From positions 129,246-193,245 of the forward strand of contig JBHYDC010000007.1 in assembly GCA_051861205.1 (NCBI GenBank): a stretch of 64,000 nt of DNA, written 5' to 3'. Position numbers and translations under genes: made by a program. This document shows positions 63,550 through 64,000 of the stretch, in pieces. This stretch comes from JBHYDC01 sp051861205 (GTDB lineage: Bacteria; Pseudomonadota; Alphaproteobacteria; Rhizobiales; Pleomorphomonadaceae). Under the pieces are notes generated by a model. That model searched no databases. It saw only the letters and a list, made by a program, of their open reading frames with translations, and had not been told where the DNA came from. Position 1 is the stretch's first letter. Every line of letters begins with the position of its first letter.

Positions 63550-63816
63550 ATGAAGCGAGCAAGATTCACGGAAGAGCAGATCATTGCTGTGCTGAAGGAG
63601 CACGAGGCCGGCGCGAAGACCGCCGATCTGGCGCGCAAGCACGGGATCTCGGAGGCGACCCTTTACAATTGGAAGGCCAAGTACGGCGGTATGGATGTCT
63701 CTGAGGCCAAGCGGTTGAAGGCGCTTGAGGACGAGAACATGAAGCTGAAGAAGCTGCTGGCCGAGCAGATGCTGGATGTGGCCGCGATGCGGGAGCTTCT
63801 GTCAAAAAAATGGTAG
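63550..63816 (+). CDS. IS3-family transposase OrfA
   Basis: An 88-residue protein with a helix-turn-helix (FTEEQIIAVLKEHEAGAKTA, then LARKHGISEATLYNWKAKYG) and a leucine-zipper helix (RLKALEDENMKLKKLLAEQM) ending in LLSKKW. It is the DNA-binding part of the IS407-type transposase. The run AAAAAAA at 63804-63810, just before its stop, allows a -1 frameshift that fuses it to OrfB. Confidence 0.93.
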   Translation: MKRARFTEEQIIAVLKEHEAGAKTADLARKHGISEATLYNWKAKYGGMDVSEAKRLKALEDENMKLKKLLAEQMLDVAAMRELLSKKW

Positions 63817-64000
63817 GGCCCGCCGTGCAGCGCGACGCCGTCGCGCATCTGCAGGCCGTCATGGGCCTGTCGGAACGTCGGGCCTGTAGCATCGTCGGGG
63901 CGGATCGGAAGATGATCCGTTACCGCTCCTGTCGCCCTCCGGACGCAGAGCTTCGCGCGAGGCTGCGCGATCTTGCCAACGAGCGGCGGCGGTTTGGCTA
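63810..64000 (+). CDS. IS3-family transposase OrfB, 5' part
   Basis: This frame is shifted -1 relative to orfA. It opens with MVGPAVQRDAVAHLQAVMG and continues with LSERRACSIVGADRKMIRYR and LRDLANERRRFGY, the N-terminal helical part of IS3-family OrfB before the DDE integrase core. It is cut by the window edge. Translation may start at the ATG at 63810 or arise by frameshifting from orfA. Confidence 0.88.
   Translation, partial: MVGPAVQRDAVAHLQAVMGLSERRACSIVGADRKMIRYRSCRPPDAELRARLRDLANERRRFG

Larger units (their letters stand above)
63486..64000 (+). mobile_element. IS3-family (IS407-group-like) insertion sequence, left part
   Basis: The element begins near the TGACCTGCC at 63486, which looks like the left inverted repeat of this group, and runs beyond the window edge. 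It contains orfA, a seven-A frameshift site and the start of orfB. The right inverted repeat and any target duplication lie outside the window. The 200 bp between the tRNA and the repeat hold a terminator and no gene. Confidence 0.7.

Overview
This GC-rich window reads as chromosomal DNA of an alphaproteobacterium of the order Hyphomicrobiales (Rhizobiales). The markers are a CpdR response regulator beside an N-formylglutamate amidohydrolase-like gene, a rhizobial-type HisN with a suhB/MmgR-like small RNA divergent from it, an ornithine decarboxylase with a long speF-like leader, homospermidine synthase, an ExoF-like polysaccharide export protein, DUF459 and BBP2-type envelope proteins, and an initiator tRNA of alphaproteobacterial type. 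No genus is assigned. Nearly all genes share one codon style; the clear mobile DNA is the start of an IS3-family element at the right edge.

Layout. 0.1-6.5 kb: a secreted DUF4091 protein, a tiny membrane protein, an ExoF-like exporter and a chemoreceptor. 6.5-9.5 kb: a minus-strand pair, a vanadium-haloperoxidase/PAP2-like enzyme translationally coupled to a CRTAC1 repeat protein. 9.7-13.5 kb: tRNA-Val, cpdR, N-formylglutamate amidohydrolase, the suhB-type RNA, hisN and a serine hydrolase. 13.6-15.4 kb: a small heat-shock protein and threonine aldolase. 15.8-22.6 kb: gltB and gltD, separated by a DUF433/DUF5615 toxin-antitoxin-like pair. 22.7-28.4 kb: envelope genes on the minus strand (DUF459, lytic transglycosylase, beta-barrel, NfeD plus stomatin). 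28.5-31.9 kb: GNAT, ornithine decarboxylase with leader, LysR. 32-37 kb: DUF1007 plus Ni/Co exporter, a three-domain membrane fusion, and a C26 glutamine hydrolase. 37.4-40.7 kb: a TRAP transporter whose binding protein converges on its permease genes. 41-46.7 kb: an Rcp1-like response regulator followed by 26-bp tandem repeats, a 5'-nucleotidase, ferrochelatase, homospermidine synthase and a small membrane protein. 46.7-50 kb: KamA radical SAM, WD40 and CobW. 50-53 kb: MarR, EamA, LacI. 53-57 kb: 2-hydroxyacid dehydrogenase, otsB-otsA, eda. 57-60 kb: ChaN, Dabb, Fpr and an unrecognised protein. 60-63.1 kb: a TetR-controlled divergent cassette (small protein, atypical SDR, MATE pump). 63.2-64 kb: tRNA-fMet and the left end of an IS3 element.

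Themes: polyamine synthesis (ornithine decarboxylase and homospermidine synthase), ammonium assimilation (GltBD), trehalose synthesis, envelope maintenance and metal handling (NicO exporter, CobW, ferrochelatase, ChaN). I see no CRISPR array, prophage or secretion island. The least explained parts are the haloperoxidase-CRTAC1 pair, the toxin-antitoxin insertion inside gltBD, the TetR cassette with paired palindromes and a catalytic-Tyr-less SDR, the 26-bp repeats, and the DUF459 protein lacking all three expected catalytic residues.
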